Shown here piece after piece: positions 1 to 10,600 of a DNA stretch of 64,000 nt. A program made the position numbers and the translations under genes. Each line of letters begins with the position of its first letter. Position 1 is the stretch's first letter. The DNA is from Streptococcus gallolyticus subsp. gallolyticus DSM 16831 (lineage in GTDB: Bacteria; Bacillota; Bacilli; Lactobacillales; Streptococcaceae): the NCBI RefSeq assembly GCF_002000985.1, contig NZ_CP018822.1:1692001-1756000 (forward strand), read 5' to 3'. The notes under the pieces were generated by a model. It worked only from the letters and a program-made list of their open reading frames with translations, did no database searches and was not told the DNA's origin.

Positions 1-617
1 TGCAAGGCTACGCGTCCACTGTAATTACTGTCCAACACTTCTGTTTCTGGCAATTTAGCAACCACATGGTCAATTTGGTCAATAATTGATTCCGAACTTG
101 TAACTTCAACTTCAGAAATATTTGTCGAAACTTTTTTCAACTCATAGCCAGTAGCCAATTGACTAGAATCTACTTCACCTTGAACTTCAAATGTTTTTGT
201 TTTCTTTTTACCGATTGTTACTGAAATGCTACTTGGTGAAGCTGTCGCTGTAACCCCTGACGGCAAATCTGTCACTTGCAAAGGAACGGTCTGTGTCCCC
301 TCACCCAAGTTTGTCAAATCAGCTACTACCTTAAAACTTCTTGTATCACTATTAATCTCAGAATCCAATTTGACACGATTAATCGATGTCAGATAAACCT
401 CTGTTTCATAAGAATAACCACTAATAAAATACTTATCAGTATCATATTTAATATCAATGGGAACATTCTCCAAAGTATGGGTATAAGTTTCTGTTGCCCC
501 CGATACTTGCGAACCTGTCCGTGTGTAATTACTTGATGTGGCTGTTAAAAATAGGAGAATGGAAAAGACAATGGATACAATAACCAACCAAAATTGACTA
601 TTGAAAAATTTCTTCAT
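1..617 (-). CDS. cdaR: YbbR-domain regulator CdaR, C-terminus beyond window
   Basis: Partial CDS of about 205 codons, running off the window at base 1. The start ATG at 617 overlaps the cdaA stop (ATGA). The N-terminus (MKKFFNSQFWLVIV) is one membrane anchor of about 20 hydrophobic residues; what follows is a beta-rich extracytoplasmic region with YbbR-like repeats. In Firmicutes CdaR binds the diadenylate cyclase CdaA and modulates c-di-AMP synthesis, and cdaA-cdaR-glmM is the usual order. Identification rests on position next to cdaA plus the anchor and repeat architecture; glmM would lie outside the window. Confidence 0.88.
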   Translation of the reverse strand, partial: MKKFFNSQFWLVIVSIVFSILLFLTATSSNYTRTGSQVSGATETYTHTLENVPIDIKYDTDKYFISGYSYETEVYLTSINRVKLDSEINSDTRSFKVVADLTNLGEGTQTVPLQVTDLPSGVTATASPSSISVTIGKKKTKTFEVQGEVDSSQLATGYELKKVSTNISEVEVTSSESIIDQIDHVVAKLPETEVLDSNYSGRVAL

Positions 618-1462
618 TGTTTCTTCCTCCAAATCTTATGATACCAGTGTTCTTCTTCCTCTACTTCTGTGATTAATTGTGTTCGAAGAATAGCTTCAAA
701 GTTTTCTTTGGTCAAATCGTGTAAAAATTCACCTTTTGACGTAATTGAAATACCACCTGTTTCTTCTGAAACAACAATTGTTAAGGCATCCGAATTCTCT
801 GACAGACCAATCGCTGCGCGGTGACGTGTCCCAAATTCTTTTGAAATCGCCATTGATTCTGACAAAGGAAGATAAGAACAAGCCGTCGCAATTTTATTGC
901 CTCTGATAATGACAGCACCGTCATGCAAAGGCGTATTTGGAATGAAAATATTAATCAATAACTGACTTGAAATATCCGCGTCCAAAGGAATTCCTGTTGA
1001 AATATATTCCTGCAAAGTTTGCGTGCGCTCAATTGAGATTAAAGCCCCAATCTTACGCGGACTCATGTAAGCCACCGATTTCACCAGTGCTTCAACCAAT
1101 TTTTCCTCGTCACTCACTTGCTGTGTTTGTAGGAAAACTTGTGTTGAACGACCAAATTTCTCAAGACCAGAACGAATTTCAGGAGCAAAGATAACCACAC
1201 CCGCAATAACACCGTAGGTGATGACTTGATTCATCAAGTAAGTAATCGTCGTAAAGCCAATCCATTCAGCTACAAACTTTAGTAAAATGAAGAACACGAC
1301 CCCTTGAATCAAGGACATGATTTTCGTACCCGCAAGGGCTTTGATTAAACGATAAATAAAATACGCAACAATTAAAATATCCAAAATGTGAACGACAATT
1401 GTCCATGGGTTTTCAACTAAAGTTGCCCAAAATTTAGCATCAATAGCCGTAAAATTACTCAT
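614..1462 (-). CDS. cdaA: Diadenylate cyclase CdaA
   Basis: A 282-residue membrane-bound diadenylate cyclase that makes c-di-AMP from two ATP. Three hydrophobic segments occupy roughly residues 20-100, followed by the DAC (DisA_N) domain. The catalytic DGA motif (TPLHDGAVII) is near residue 181 and the RHR motif (GTRHRAAIG) lies about 30 residues later. Length fits the CdaA/DacA family. It is translationally coupled to cdaR by a 4-base overlap. An extended -10 (TGG TATAAT on the minus strand, 1504-1509) lies upstream and is divergent from the murT promoter. Confidence 0.96.
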   Translation of the reverse strand: MSNFTAIDAKFWATLVENPWTIVVHILDILIVAYFIYRLIKALAGTKIMSLIQGVVFFILLKFVAEWIGFTTITYLMNQVITYGVIAGVVIFAPEIRSGLEKFGRSTQVFLQTQQVSDEEKLVEALVKSVAYMSPRKIGALISIERTQTLQEYISTGIPLDADISSQLLINIFIPNTPLHDGAVIIRGNKIATACSYLPLSESMAISKEFGTRHRAAIGLSENSDALTIVVSEETGGISITSKGEFLHDLTKENFEAILRTQLITEVEEEEHWYHKIWRKKQ

Positions 1463-1503
1463 ACATGCATCTCTTTTCTCTAACTAATTAAAACTACCTT
1501 TCT

Positions 1504-1509
1504 ATTATA
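1504..1509 (-). promoter_or_regulatory. Extended -10 promoter of cdaA
   Basis: TATAAT on the minus strand preceded by TGG (extended -10), 41 bases upstream of the cdaA ATG. No good -35 is visible at 17 bases, as is common for extended -10 promoters. Confidence 0.65.
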
Positions 1510-1555
1510 CCACGTTTAAAACAGATTTTCTTTATTAGAATATATCTTTTTGTGG

Positions 1556-1561
1556 TACAAT
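1556..1561 (+). promoter_or_regulatory. Extended -10 promoter directly upstream of murT
   Basis: TACAAT preceded by TGG forms an extended -10. Its expected transcription start falls at about 1568, which is the A of the murT start codon. No -35 box of quality is visible. Confidence 0.55.
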
Positions 1562-1567
1562 ATTTCT

Positions 1568-2911
1568 ATGAAAGTAAACACACTTATGGGAATCACGGCT
1601 GGGAAGTCAGCTCACTTTGTCCTTTCAAAAATGGGACGTGGCTCAACCTTGCCTGGAAAAATCGCCCTCAAATTCGACAAAGATATTTTAGACACTATCG
1701 CTAAAGATTATGAAATCGTTGTGGTAACAGGAACAAACGGTAAAACTTTGACCACTGCTCTTACAGTTGGGATTTTACGTGAAACTTTTGGTGAAATCGT
1801 CACAAATCCAAGCGGTGCCAATATGATTACTGGGATTACTTCAACTTTCTTGACAGCCAAAAAAGCCAAATCTGGTAAAAAAATTGCCGTGCTTGAAATC
1901 GACGAAGCTAGTCTGCCAAAAATCACAGAATACATCACACCAAGTCTCTTTGTATTCACCAATATTTTCCGTGACCAAATGGACCGTTACGGTGAAATTT
2001 ATACCACTTACCAAATGATTTTAGACGGTGCTGCCAAAGCTCCAACAGCAACAATCTTAGCCAACGGAGACAGCCCACTTTTCAATTCTACAAACGTGGT
2101 AAATCCTGTTAAATATTATGGCTTTGATACTGAAAAACACACTCCAGAACTCGCACACTATAATACCGAAGGCATTTTGTGCCCACAATGTCAGCAAATT
2201 CTAAAATACAAATTGAACACCTATGCAAACCTTGGTGATTATGTCTGTGAAAATTGTGGTTTCCACCGTCCAAAACTCGATTATGCCTTGACAGAATTGA
2301 CGAAAATCACCAATACAACTTCTGAATTTGTCATTGACGGTCAAGATTACAAAATCAACGTCGGTGGCCTCTATAACATTTATAACGCTCTTGCTGCGGT
2401 GTCTGTTGCTGAATTTTTCGAAGTTGCTCCTGAAAAAATTAAAGCTGGTTTTGATAAGAGTCGCGCCGTCTTTGGACGCCAAGAAACCTTTAAAATCGGT
2501 GATAAATCTTGTACCTTGGTTCTCATTAAAAACCCAGTTGGCGCTAGTCAAGCACTTGATATGATAAAATTAGCCCCTTATCCATTTACACTTTCTGTCC
2601 TACTCAATGCCAATTACGCTGACGGAATTGATACCAGTTGGATTTGGGATGCTAACTTCGAGGCTGTTTTAGATATGGATATTCCTCAAGCATTTGCAGG
2701 CGGTGTTCGTCATTCTGAAATTGCTCGTCGTTTGCGTGTGACAGGCTACGATGAAAACAACATCACCGAAGCCGAAAGTCTCGAGGAGATTATGGCATTA
2801 ATTGAATCACAAACAACTGAGCACGCCTATATCCTTGCAACTTATACCGCTATGTTGCAATTCCGAGAAATTCTAGCTAGTCGCCATGCCGTTGGAAAGG
2901 AGATGAATTAA
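1568..2911 (+). CDS. murT: Lipid II isoglutaminyl synthase, Mur ligase-like subunit MurT
   Basis: A 447-residue ATP-dependent Mur-ligase-like subunit that works with GatD to amidate the D-Glu of lipid II stem peptides to D-isoglutamine. The P-loop TGTNGKT is at residues 54-60. A four-cysteine zinc ribbon is visible as CPQC (205-208) and CENC (227-230), a MurT hallmark. The C-terminal part is the MurT-type ligase domain. The ATG at 1568 is chosen because [17 protein letters not shown] fits the family N-terminus; a TTG at 1550 would add six residues. No Shine-Dalgarno precedes either start, and the predicted promoter places the mRNA 5' end at the ATG. gatD follows after one base. Confidence 0.95.
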   Translation: MKVNTLMGITAGKSAHFVLSKMGRGSTLPGKIALKFDKDILDTIAKDYEIVVVTGTNGKTLTTALTVGILRETFGEIVTNPSGANMITGITSTFLTAKKAKSGKKIAVLEIDEASLPKITEYITPSLFVFTNIFRDQMDRYGEIYTTYQMILDGAAKAPTATILANGDSPLFNSTNVVNPVKYYGFDTEKHTPELAHYNTEGILCPQCQQILKYKLNTYANLGDYVCENCGFHRPKLDYALTELTKITNTTSEFVIDGQDYKINVGGLYNIYNALAAVSVAEFFEVAPEKIKAGFDKSRAVFGRQETFKIGDKSCTLVLIKNPVGASQALDMIKLAPYPFTLSVLLNANYADGIDTSWIWDANFEAVLDMDIPQAFAGGVRHSEIARRLRVTGYDENNITEAESLEEIMALIESQTTEHAYILATYTAMLQFREILASRHAVGKEMN

Positions 2912-2912
2912 A

Positions 2913-3701
2913 ATGACTTACACTTCGCTACAATCTCCTAACACAAAAGATTACAACTATGAGTTAAACGTTGCCCACCTTTACGGCAATCTGATGAATA
3001 CCTACGGTGACAATGGTAATATCCTCATGATGAAATATGTCGGTGAAAAGCTTGGAGCTAAAATGACCTTTGACATTGTTTCATTAGGAGATACCTTTGA
3101 CGCTGATTACTACGATATGGTTTTCTTTGGTGGTGGTCAAGACTATGAACAAACTATTGTCGCCAAAGACCTTCCAAGTAAGAAAGAAGCCATTGCTGAC
3201 TTCATCAACAAAGACAAAGTCATTCTAGCTATCTGTGGTGGTTTCCAACTCCTTGGTCAATACTATGTTCAAGCCAATGGTGAAAAAATCAATGGTATTG
3301 GTGTTATGGGACATTACACCCTCAACCAAGAAAATAATCGTTTCATCGGAGATATCAAAATTCATAACGATGAATTTAACGAAACTTACTATGGTTTTGA
3401 AAATCACCAAGGTCGAACATTCTTGTCTGATGACGAAAAACCACTTGGTATCTGCGTTTACGGAAATGGTAACAACAAAGAGGACGGCACTGAAGGTGTT
3501 CATTATAAAAATGTCTATGGCAGCTACTTCCACGGACCTATCCTCTCACGTAATGCCAACCTTGCTTACCGCCTAGTGACAACAGCTCTAAAAAATAAAT
3601 ACGGTTCTAGTATTACACTACCAAGTTACGATGACATTCTTTCAAAAGAAGTTGCCGAAGAGTATGCCGATACTAAAAGTAAAGCCGAATTTGAAAAATA
3701 A
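2913..3701 (+). CDS. gatD: Lipid II isoglutaminyl synthase, glutaminase subunit GatD
   Basis: A 262-residue class I (CobB/CobQ-type) glutamine amidotransferase that supplies ammonia to MurT for lipid II amidation. The nucleophile Cys108 sits in the motif [11 protein letters not shown], and the catalytic His is in SYFHGPIL near the C-terminus. It starts one base after the murT stop, with the Shine-Dalgarno GGAAAGGAG inside the murT end, so the two are co-transcribed and probably translationally coupled. A strong terminator follows. Confidence 0.95.
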   Translation: MTYTSLQSPNTKDYNYELNVAHLYGNLMNTYGDNGNILMMKYVGEKLGAKMTFDIVSLGDTFDADYYDMVFFGGGQDYEQTIVAKDLPSKKEAIADFINKDKVILAICGGFQLLGQYYVQANGEKINGIGVMGHYTLNQENNRFIGDIKIHNDEFNETYYGFENHQGRTFLSDDEKPLGICVYGNGNNKEDGTEGVHYKNVYGSYFHGPILSRNANLAYRLVTTALKNKYGSSITLPSYDDILSKEVAEEYADTKSKAEFEK

Positions 3702-3705
3702 CCTT

Positions 3706-3738
3706 AAAAGGATTGCAGTTTATCGCAGTCCTTTTTGT
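3706..3738 (+). terminator. Terminator of murT-gatD
   Basis: Inverted repeat AAAAGGATTGC / GCAGTCCTTTT (one G-T wobble) with an 8-base loop, followed by a T-rich tract, just after the gatD stop. Confidence 0.85.
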
Positions 3739-3879
3739 TTGTAGTCAAGCTTCCTAATTACCATAACAAAGTCACCTTAATCAAAAATTAAGCACTTTTA
3801 AAGCAGAGATGATTAGGTATTAAACAACCTCTAGCCATATTTAAATTTAAATCACAGAATTCAGCTACCCTTTATACAC

Positions 3880-3912
3880 AAAAAAGAGCCTATCCGAAAT
3901 AGATAGGCTCTT
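3880..3912 (-). terminator. Terminator of eno
   Basis: On the minus strand, stem AAGAGCCTATC / GATAGGCTCTT followed by a run of T, 21 bases after the eno stop. The roughly 140 bases between this and the gatD terminator show no gene. Confidence 0.88.
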
Positions 3913-3933
3913 AAAACGTTGATATATCAACGA

Positions 3934-5303
<1,370 letters not shown>

Positions 5304-5441
5304 ATAAAAACGAGAAATTTTGAAAAACCAATTTAACTTTCATGCCCTTTTTTCAAAATACTTTATGCGCTTACGGCTGAGAAATGACAGTTTAGTAAAT
5401 TTAACTTATAATGAAGTTAAGAAATAATCGAGGTTAATAGT

Positions 5442-5891
5442 ATGAGTGATTTAGAAAGTAAAGTTTTACATGCTGCTGCAGGGGAAAATCGACTTAATCC
5501 TGATGAACAACGACGCTATTTTGGAACATTTGCCGAACGTGTGGTCTTGTCAATACCGCTTGATGACAGTCGTTTGGAAGATACTAAAGAACGTTTCGAG
5601 GATATTTTAAAACATCTAGCGAGTGATTATGACACGCTATTTGTCAAAATTTCGCCAAAATTAGCGGTTGCCGACCAATGTTACTATATGAAAATAGCGC
5701 AAAATCTTGAAATTCAAGCAACAATCGTTGATGAAAAAAATGCGCATTCACCTTATGGGATTATCGTTCATTCGAATCAAGCTGAAAATGTTGATAATCC
5801 ACTGTTAGCAGTGCGTTTTCCACAAGCACATGACAAACCAAAAGAAGCCCCTAAAAAGGGCTTCTGGTCAAAATTATTCAATAAAGATTAA
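5442..5891 (+). CDS. DUF1694 / YueI-family protein
   Basis: A 149-residue soluble protein of the YueI (DUF1694) family, function unknown. The first 125 residues form the conserved domain (LSIPLDDSRLEDTKERFEDI; YYMKIAQNLEIQATIVDEKN), and the tail is basic (KEAPKKGFWSKLFNKD). There is no signal peptide or membrane segment. It is divergent from eno and convergent with glycerate kinase; the two stop codons overlap on the palindrome TTAA at 5888-5891. The end of the gene contains a hairpin that may serve as terminator for the opposing gene. Confidence 0.75.
   Translation: MSDLESKVLHAAAGENRLNPDEQRRYFGTFAERVVLSIPLDDSRLEDTKERFEDILKHLASDYDTLFVKISPKLAVADQCYYMKIAQNLEIQATIVDEKNAHSPYGIIVHSNQAENVDNPLLAVRFPQAHDKPKEAPKKGFWSKLFNKD
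5843..5865 (-). terminator. Possible terminator of glycerate kinase inside the opposing gene
   Basis: AGAAGCCC / GGGCTTCT stem with a 7-base loop, followed on the minus strand by TTTTGG. It lies inside the 3' end of the DUF1694 gene, about 23 bases past the glycerate kinase stop. Confidence 0.5.
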
Positions 5892-7003
5892 CGTTTGGTA
5901 AAGGCTAGTAGATTGCCAATATTTTGGGCGGTGCGTTCTAGATTTTGAGGTGCCTGCGCTAGCGTATTTTCCAAAGAATCGACGCCTGAGATAATCGGAA
6001 AAGCTGCTTGAATATTAGCAACTGGAAAGTCTGGCAAATCATCTTTTAAGCTACCGCAAATGGCAATAACTAATTTGCCTCTTGGCGTACGACTAGCAAC
6101 GCCAACAGGGGCTTTCCCAGACAAACTTTGCTTATCCATGCGTCCCTCACCAACAATGACGACATCCGCAACTTGGACTCGACGGTCAAAGTTAAGCATA
6201 TCAAGGACTGCGTCGATACCAGAGATAATTCGTCCGCCAGTAAACGCAGCTAGCCCTGCTGCCATTCCGCCGCCTGCTCCTGCTCCCGCTAAATCAAGGA
6301 TTACTGGGAAGAAGCTTTGGTAAAATTGCTCCATATCCTTATCTACACTTGCAAATTTTTCGTTTGCAAGCCCTTTTTGTCCACCAAAAACGTAGGTTGC
6401 GCCATTAGGACCGCATAGTGGATTGGTAACGTCAGTAATAATTGTTAGCTCAACTTGTGATAAATCCCAATGGTAATCTTCATAGGAAATCGTTGTGATG
6501 TTTCCAAGATTATCACCAACTGCAGCAACTTCTTGACCAGACTCGTCAAAGAAACGATAGCCTAATCCTGCTGCCATTCCAATACCACCATCATTAGTGG
6601 AACTGCCGCCAACGCCAATCATGATTTCTTTGATACCAAGGTCAACAAGGTGTCCAATCATTTCACCGACACCTTTTGTCGTTAATGTTAACGGATTGCG
6701 CTTATCAAGTGGAACTTTTTCCAAGCCACATATATCAGCCATTTCAAAAACAGCTAATTGACCATTGGTCGCATAGTGAGCTTCCACAGGCTGACCTAAT
6801 GCTCCCGTAACAATATGGCTATCACGCCTTAGGTGCAAGCCATCAGTTAAGGTCTCCAAGGTTCCTTCGCCACCGTCGCCAATCGGCATTAAGTCAAAAG
6901 TCGCATTTGGCAGTGCTTTTTTAAATCCCCTTTGAATGGTTTTTGCCGCATCGAGGGCAGATAAACTTTCCTTAAATGAATCGGGTGCTATCAATATGTG
7001 CAT
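5888..7003 (-). CDS. Glycerate kinase (GlxK/GarK family)
   Basis: A 371-residue glycerate kinase that phosphorylates D-glycerate with ATP. Family features: N-terminus MHILIAPDSFKESLSALDAA, PIGDGGEGT near residue 45, the glycine-rich IMIGVGGSSTNDGGIGMAAG, GAGAGGGMAAGL in the middle, and VIVGEGRMDKQSLSGKAPVG. Whether the product is 2- or 3-phosphoglycerate cannot be decided here. It stands alone, divergent from the Nudix gene with AT-rich promoter sequence between (7020-7065). No other glyoxylate or glycerate pathway gene is nearby. Confidence 0.92.
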   Translation of the reverse strand: MHILIAPDSFKESLSALDAAKTIQRGFKKALPNATFDLMPIGDGGEGTLETLTDGLHLRRDSHIVTGALGQPVEAHYATNGQLAVFEMADICGLEKVPLDKRNPLTLTTKGVGEMIGHLVDLGIKEIMIGVGGSSTNDGGIGMAAGLGYRFFDESGQEVAAVGDNLGNITTISYEDYHWDLSQVELTIITDVTNPLCGPNGATYVFGGQKGLANEKFASVDKDMEQFYQSFFPVILDLAGAGAGGGMAAGLAAFTGGRIISGIDAVLDMLNFDRRVQVADVVIVGEGRMDKQSLSGKAPVGVASRTPRGKLVIAICGSLKDDLPDFPVANIQAAFPIISGVDSLENTLAQAPQNLERTAQNIGNLLAFTKR

Positions 7004-7079
7004 GGTACCAACTCCCCTTCATATGTTACTATATATAATACTATTATATAATTTTTTGAACGAAAGAGGTTAGAAAAAC

Positions 7080-7574
7080 ATGGAAAAATGGGATGCTTAT
7101 TTAGCAAATGGGCAAAAAACAGGTTGTATCTTAACGCGTGGTCAGTCAATTCCTGATGATTTGTACCACTTGGCAGTAGATTGTTTGGTGCAACATGTTG
7201 ACAATGATATTTTGTTTGTGCAAAGACATTTAGAAAAAGAGGCTTTTCCAGGATTTTTTGAAGCTAGTGCAGGCGGATCTGCTCTTTATGGTGAGGATTC
7301 TAAACAAGCTGTTCGACGTGAGTTACTGGAAGAAACTGGGCTTGTACCAGTTGAATTAACATTTTCAAAAAGGACTGTTTACAAAGATGACAACTGTATC
7401 ATGGATAGCTACCTTGCTCTGGTAAATTCTCCCAAAGATACCATAACTCTCCAAAATAGCGAAACCATTTCGTACCAATGGGTGGCAAAAGAAAAGTTAA
7501 AAGCATTTTTAGAAACACACCCAGTCGTTCCACGACACCGCTTACTGATAGAAACATTATTTTTAGATGATTAA
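7080..7574 (+). CDS. Nudix hydrolase
   Basis: A 164-residue Nudix (MutT-like) hydrolase. The Nudix box is intact: GSALYGE followed after seven residues by RELLEETGL, about residues 66-89. The N-terminal arrangement (HLAVDCLVQHVDNDILFVQRH) resembles housecleaning or isopentenyl-diphosphate-isomerase-like Nudix proteins, but the substrate cannot be read from sequence. A weak Shine-Dalgarno (AAGAGG) precedes the ATG. It is monocistronic and ends in a terminator shared by position with the convergent amylopullulanase gene. Confidence 0.85.
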   Translation: MEKWDAYLANGQKTGCILTRGQSIPDDLYHLAVDCLVQHVDNDILFVQRHLEKEAFPGFFEASAGGSALYGEDSKQAVRRELLEETGLVPVELTFSKRTVYKDDNCIMDSYLALVNSPKDTITLQNSETISYQWVAKEKLKAFLETHPVVPRHRLLIETLFLDD

Positions 7575-7607
7575 GAGGCTAGGATTTTATCCCTAACCTC
7601 TCTTTTT
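7574..7607 (+). terminator. Terminator after the Nudix gene
   Basis: Stem AGAGGCTAGG / CCTAACCTCT (one C-A mismatch), then CTTTTTG. It lies between the convergent Nudix and amylopullulanase genes. Confidence 0.75.
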
Positions 7608-7621
7608 GTGCCTACTGTAAG

Positions 7622-10600
7622 TTATTCTGATTTTTTGCGGCGTTTGAGTTCGAGCAAAGCTATGCTTGCTAGGCTTAAAACACCTGCAAAGGTAAGAAGT
7701 GTGCCATCTTTTTCACCTGTCGCTGGTAAAGTATCAGCAGCATCAGTACTTGATAGTGTTTCAAGATTGGCATCTACTGTGATAGGTGTAGTTGTCGTTT
7801 CCACGACAGAAGCTTGCGCTTGGTCATCAGGTGTCACGCCATTTTCAGCTGAGGTTTGTGTTGCCATAGCTGATGATGATTGAGCAGCTTCTTGAGCATA
7901 AATAATGCCGTATTGACTAAAATGTTCCGTATCAAAGATGACAAATTTCAATGTTTGTCCTGCCACAGTACGGCTGATTTCTTCAAATGCTAGTGACTGT
8001 GGTTGTCCATTTTCTGGGAGATAAAAGACTTGAGCAACAGTCTTGCCAGCATCAATTGGTAAAATAACTCGCGCTGTTTTTGTAATAGCTAAGACATTTC
8101 CAAAATCGTCAGTTGGCTGAATATCAAACAAATCGTAATCTGTTCCTTTTAGAACTTCTGGTGTTTTGACATCATTTGTTTCTTGGTGACTTACCTTAAT
8201 TTTCTTGATGTCATCACGTTCACCTGCTCCTAAAATAACGCTAACACCACTTGCTTCATCATAAAGTGTACGTTCCGTTTCAGCGCTAGCTTTTTTCAAA
8301 CGTAAAATGGTAGCTGTTAGTGGCTCGATGGTTAATCCTGTTTCAGTCATTGTGACACCGCTTGGATTTTCTATCGCTTCTACTCCTGCTTGCTTACCAT
8401 CCGCAATGATTTCAGCTGATAGGAGATTTCGGTAATCATCTGTCAATACAAAATCACGCGCCACGGTATCTGCATTGATAAAAACAGCGTAAATATCGCC
8501 ATTGCTAGCAATTGTTTGATAAGCAATAATCAAATCTTCTTGCCCAACACCATTTTCATTTGGAATGGTTATCAAGCTCACATTGCGGTCAACTTCTTCT
8601 TTGGTTTTAAGCGTAAAAGCATCTGTTGAGCGGCGAATGGCAATCAAACCTTTTGTATAAGCTTGGCTTTGCGTATTTTCTGGGTAAGCTTCGCTATCTG
8701 TGGCTTTAGCCCAATCAAAATGATTAATCGCATCTGTCGAATCATAAGAATCACTGATGAAATATGGGTATTCAAACGGTGTGCCGTCAGCATTGGTCAA
8801 CAAATCAGATTTTGCTGGCACTTTATCTGCTGAAACTGGTGTCTTGTAATCCTCGTCAAGGAATTGTTTCGTACGACCGTACTCTTGACCAGAATGAATA
8901 AAGGCAGTTCCTTGTGATGTCAAGACAATAAGGTTTCCTAAACGCAAACGACGTTGGATTTCTGCCTCATTTTCAGCAACAGCTGGGTCTTTTTGAATGG
9001 ATTTTGCAATCACATCATGAAGCGTTAAATTGTCATGAGCAGCAATGTATTGAATCACATCACCTGGGTCATCTGCGGTGAAATTGCTTGGCTGAGCTTT
9101 AATATTATTAAAGAGTGTTTGCAAATCTTTTGCGCCACCTGTAATAAATGCTGCCGCTCCTTCACTTGGATAACCTGATTTGAGGAGGTTACGAATGTCA
9201 TCAGAGAAAGAAGCGACGCTATCAGTTTGTGACATCCAAGTCTGGTCTGCTGGTTGTCGGCTATCATTAGCATCTCCAACATAAGAAATCCAGCCCTCGC
9301 CAAGCATGATAATATTCGGATTCAGTGCTTTAGCCGTATCATATGCCATTTGCACCGTTTCGGCATCCAAATCTCCCATCATATCAAAACGGAAACCGTC
9401 AACTTTGAACTCATCAACCCAATAAGCAATTGAATCAAGCACCAAACGTCTTGTCATATAATGCGTTGTTCCTGGGCGACCGCCACCAAAGCTTGTTTTA
9501 GCTGTTCCATCAGCTTCCATGAAATGATAATAATTTGGCTCCAAATCTTCAAGAATAGCAAGGTCAGCTGTGTGATTGTAAACCACATCAAGAATAACAC
9601 CCATCCCACGTTTATGGATTTCAGCAATCAAATTCTTGAATTCCTCAATGCGTTTTGCTGGGTCAGTTGGGTCTTCTGAATACATTCCTGTCAAAGCAAA
9701 GTAGCTCTGTGGGTCATATCCCCAGTTATAATTCGTATTGCTAGAAGCATAGTCCGTCAAACGCTCAGCATTCGCCAATTCATTGACATAATAATAGCTC
9801 ATCACTGGCAAAAGTTGAATATGCGTCACGCCAAGCTCTTGAAGGTAATCTAATTTTTCAACAAAGGCTGCAAAAGTCCCAAATTGATGTTGGAGTTCAT
9901 CTGAAATAGCGGTATCTGATGTGAAATCACGAACGTGTGCTTCGTAAATAATAGCATCTTCACGGTCTGTGTATCCGCTAATATCAGCATAGGTCAATTC
10001 TTGATTGCCAATTGTACTAGTATCTACAATCGCAGCTTTTGCTACCTTGTATGACGGGTCAGTTCCAATCAAATCACTATTCCATTCCGCTAATGATTTG
10101 GCATAAGGGTCAAGTGCGAGAACCGTTTCATCTCCACGTGTGATTTCATAATGATAATAATAACCACGATAATCAGAAACACCAAGACCTGATTCTTGCG
10201 TCAAAGCTGCTGACCATTCGCCCTTATCACCTTTAACCATAGCAATCTTTCCAACAACCTTAGTTTGGTCATCTTTATCATAAAGAACCACCGAAACACT
10301 ATCTGCACTTGGTGACCAAACGGTCAAATCAACACGCGCTCCTTCTTCTGATACGCGCGCGCCTAACTCACCATCATAGGCATAAAGAGAATCTGTATAT
10401 TGCCAATTGGTCTTAGCTTGATAGTCATCACCAGCATAACTAACCGTGTATGGTGCTAAAAGTTGTGAAAAATCACCAACAATCGTTAACTGATTAGCTT
10501 CAGGATTCAATACAAGGTCAGAAATAGTCATCAGATTACCATCTTTATCAGTTACCTTAACATTTTCAAACAAGTCATCCTTATCAGCGTCAGCTAAATT

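Noticed and set aside
276..536. Open frame on the plus strand opposite cdaR
   Set aside because: It is antisense to the conserved cdaR frame and has no ribosome site or family likeness.
7622..7900. Plus-strand open frame at 7608-7883
   Set aside because: It is antisense to the LPXTG sorting region of the amylopullulanase gene.
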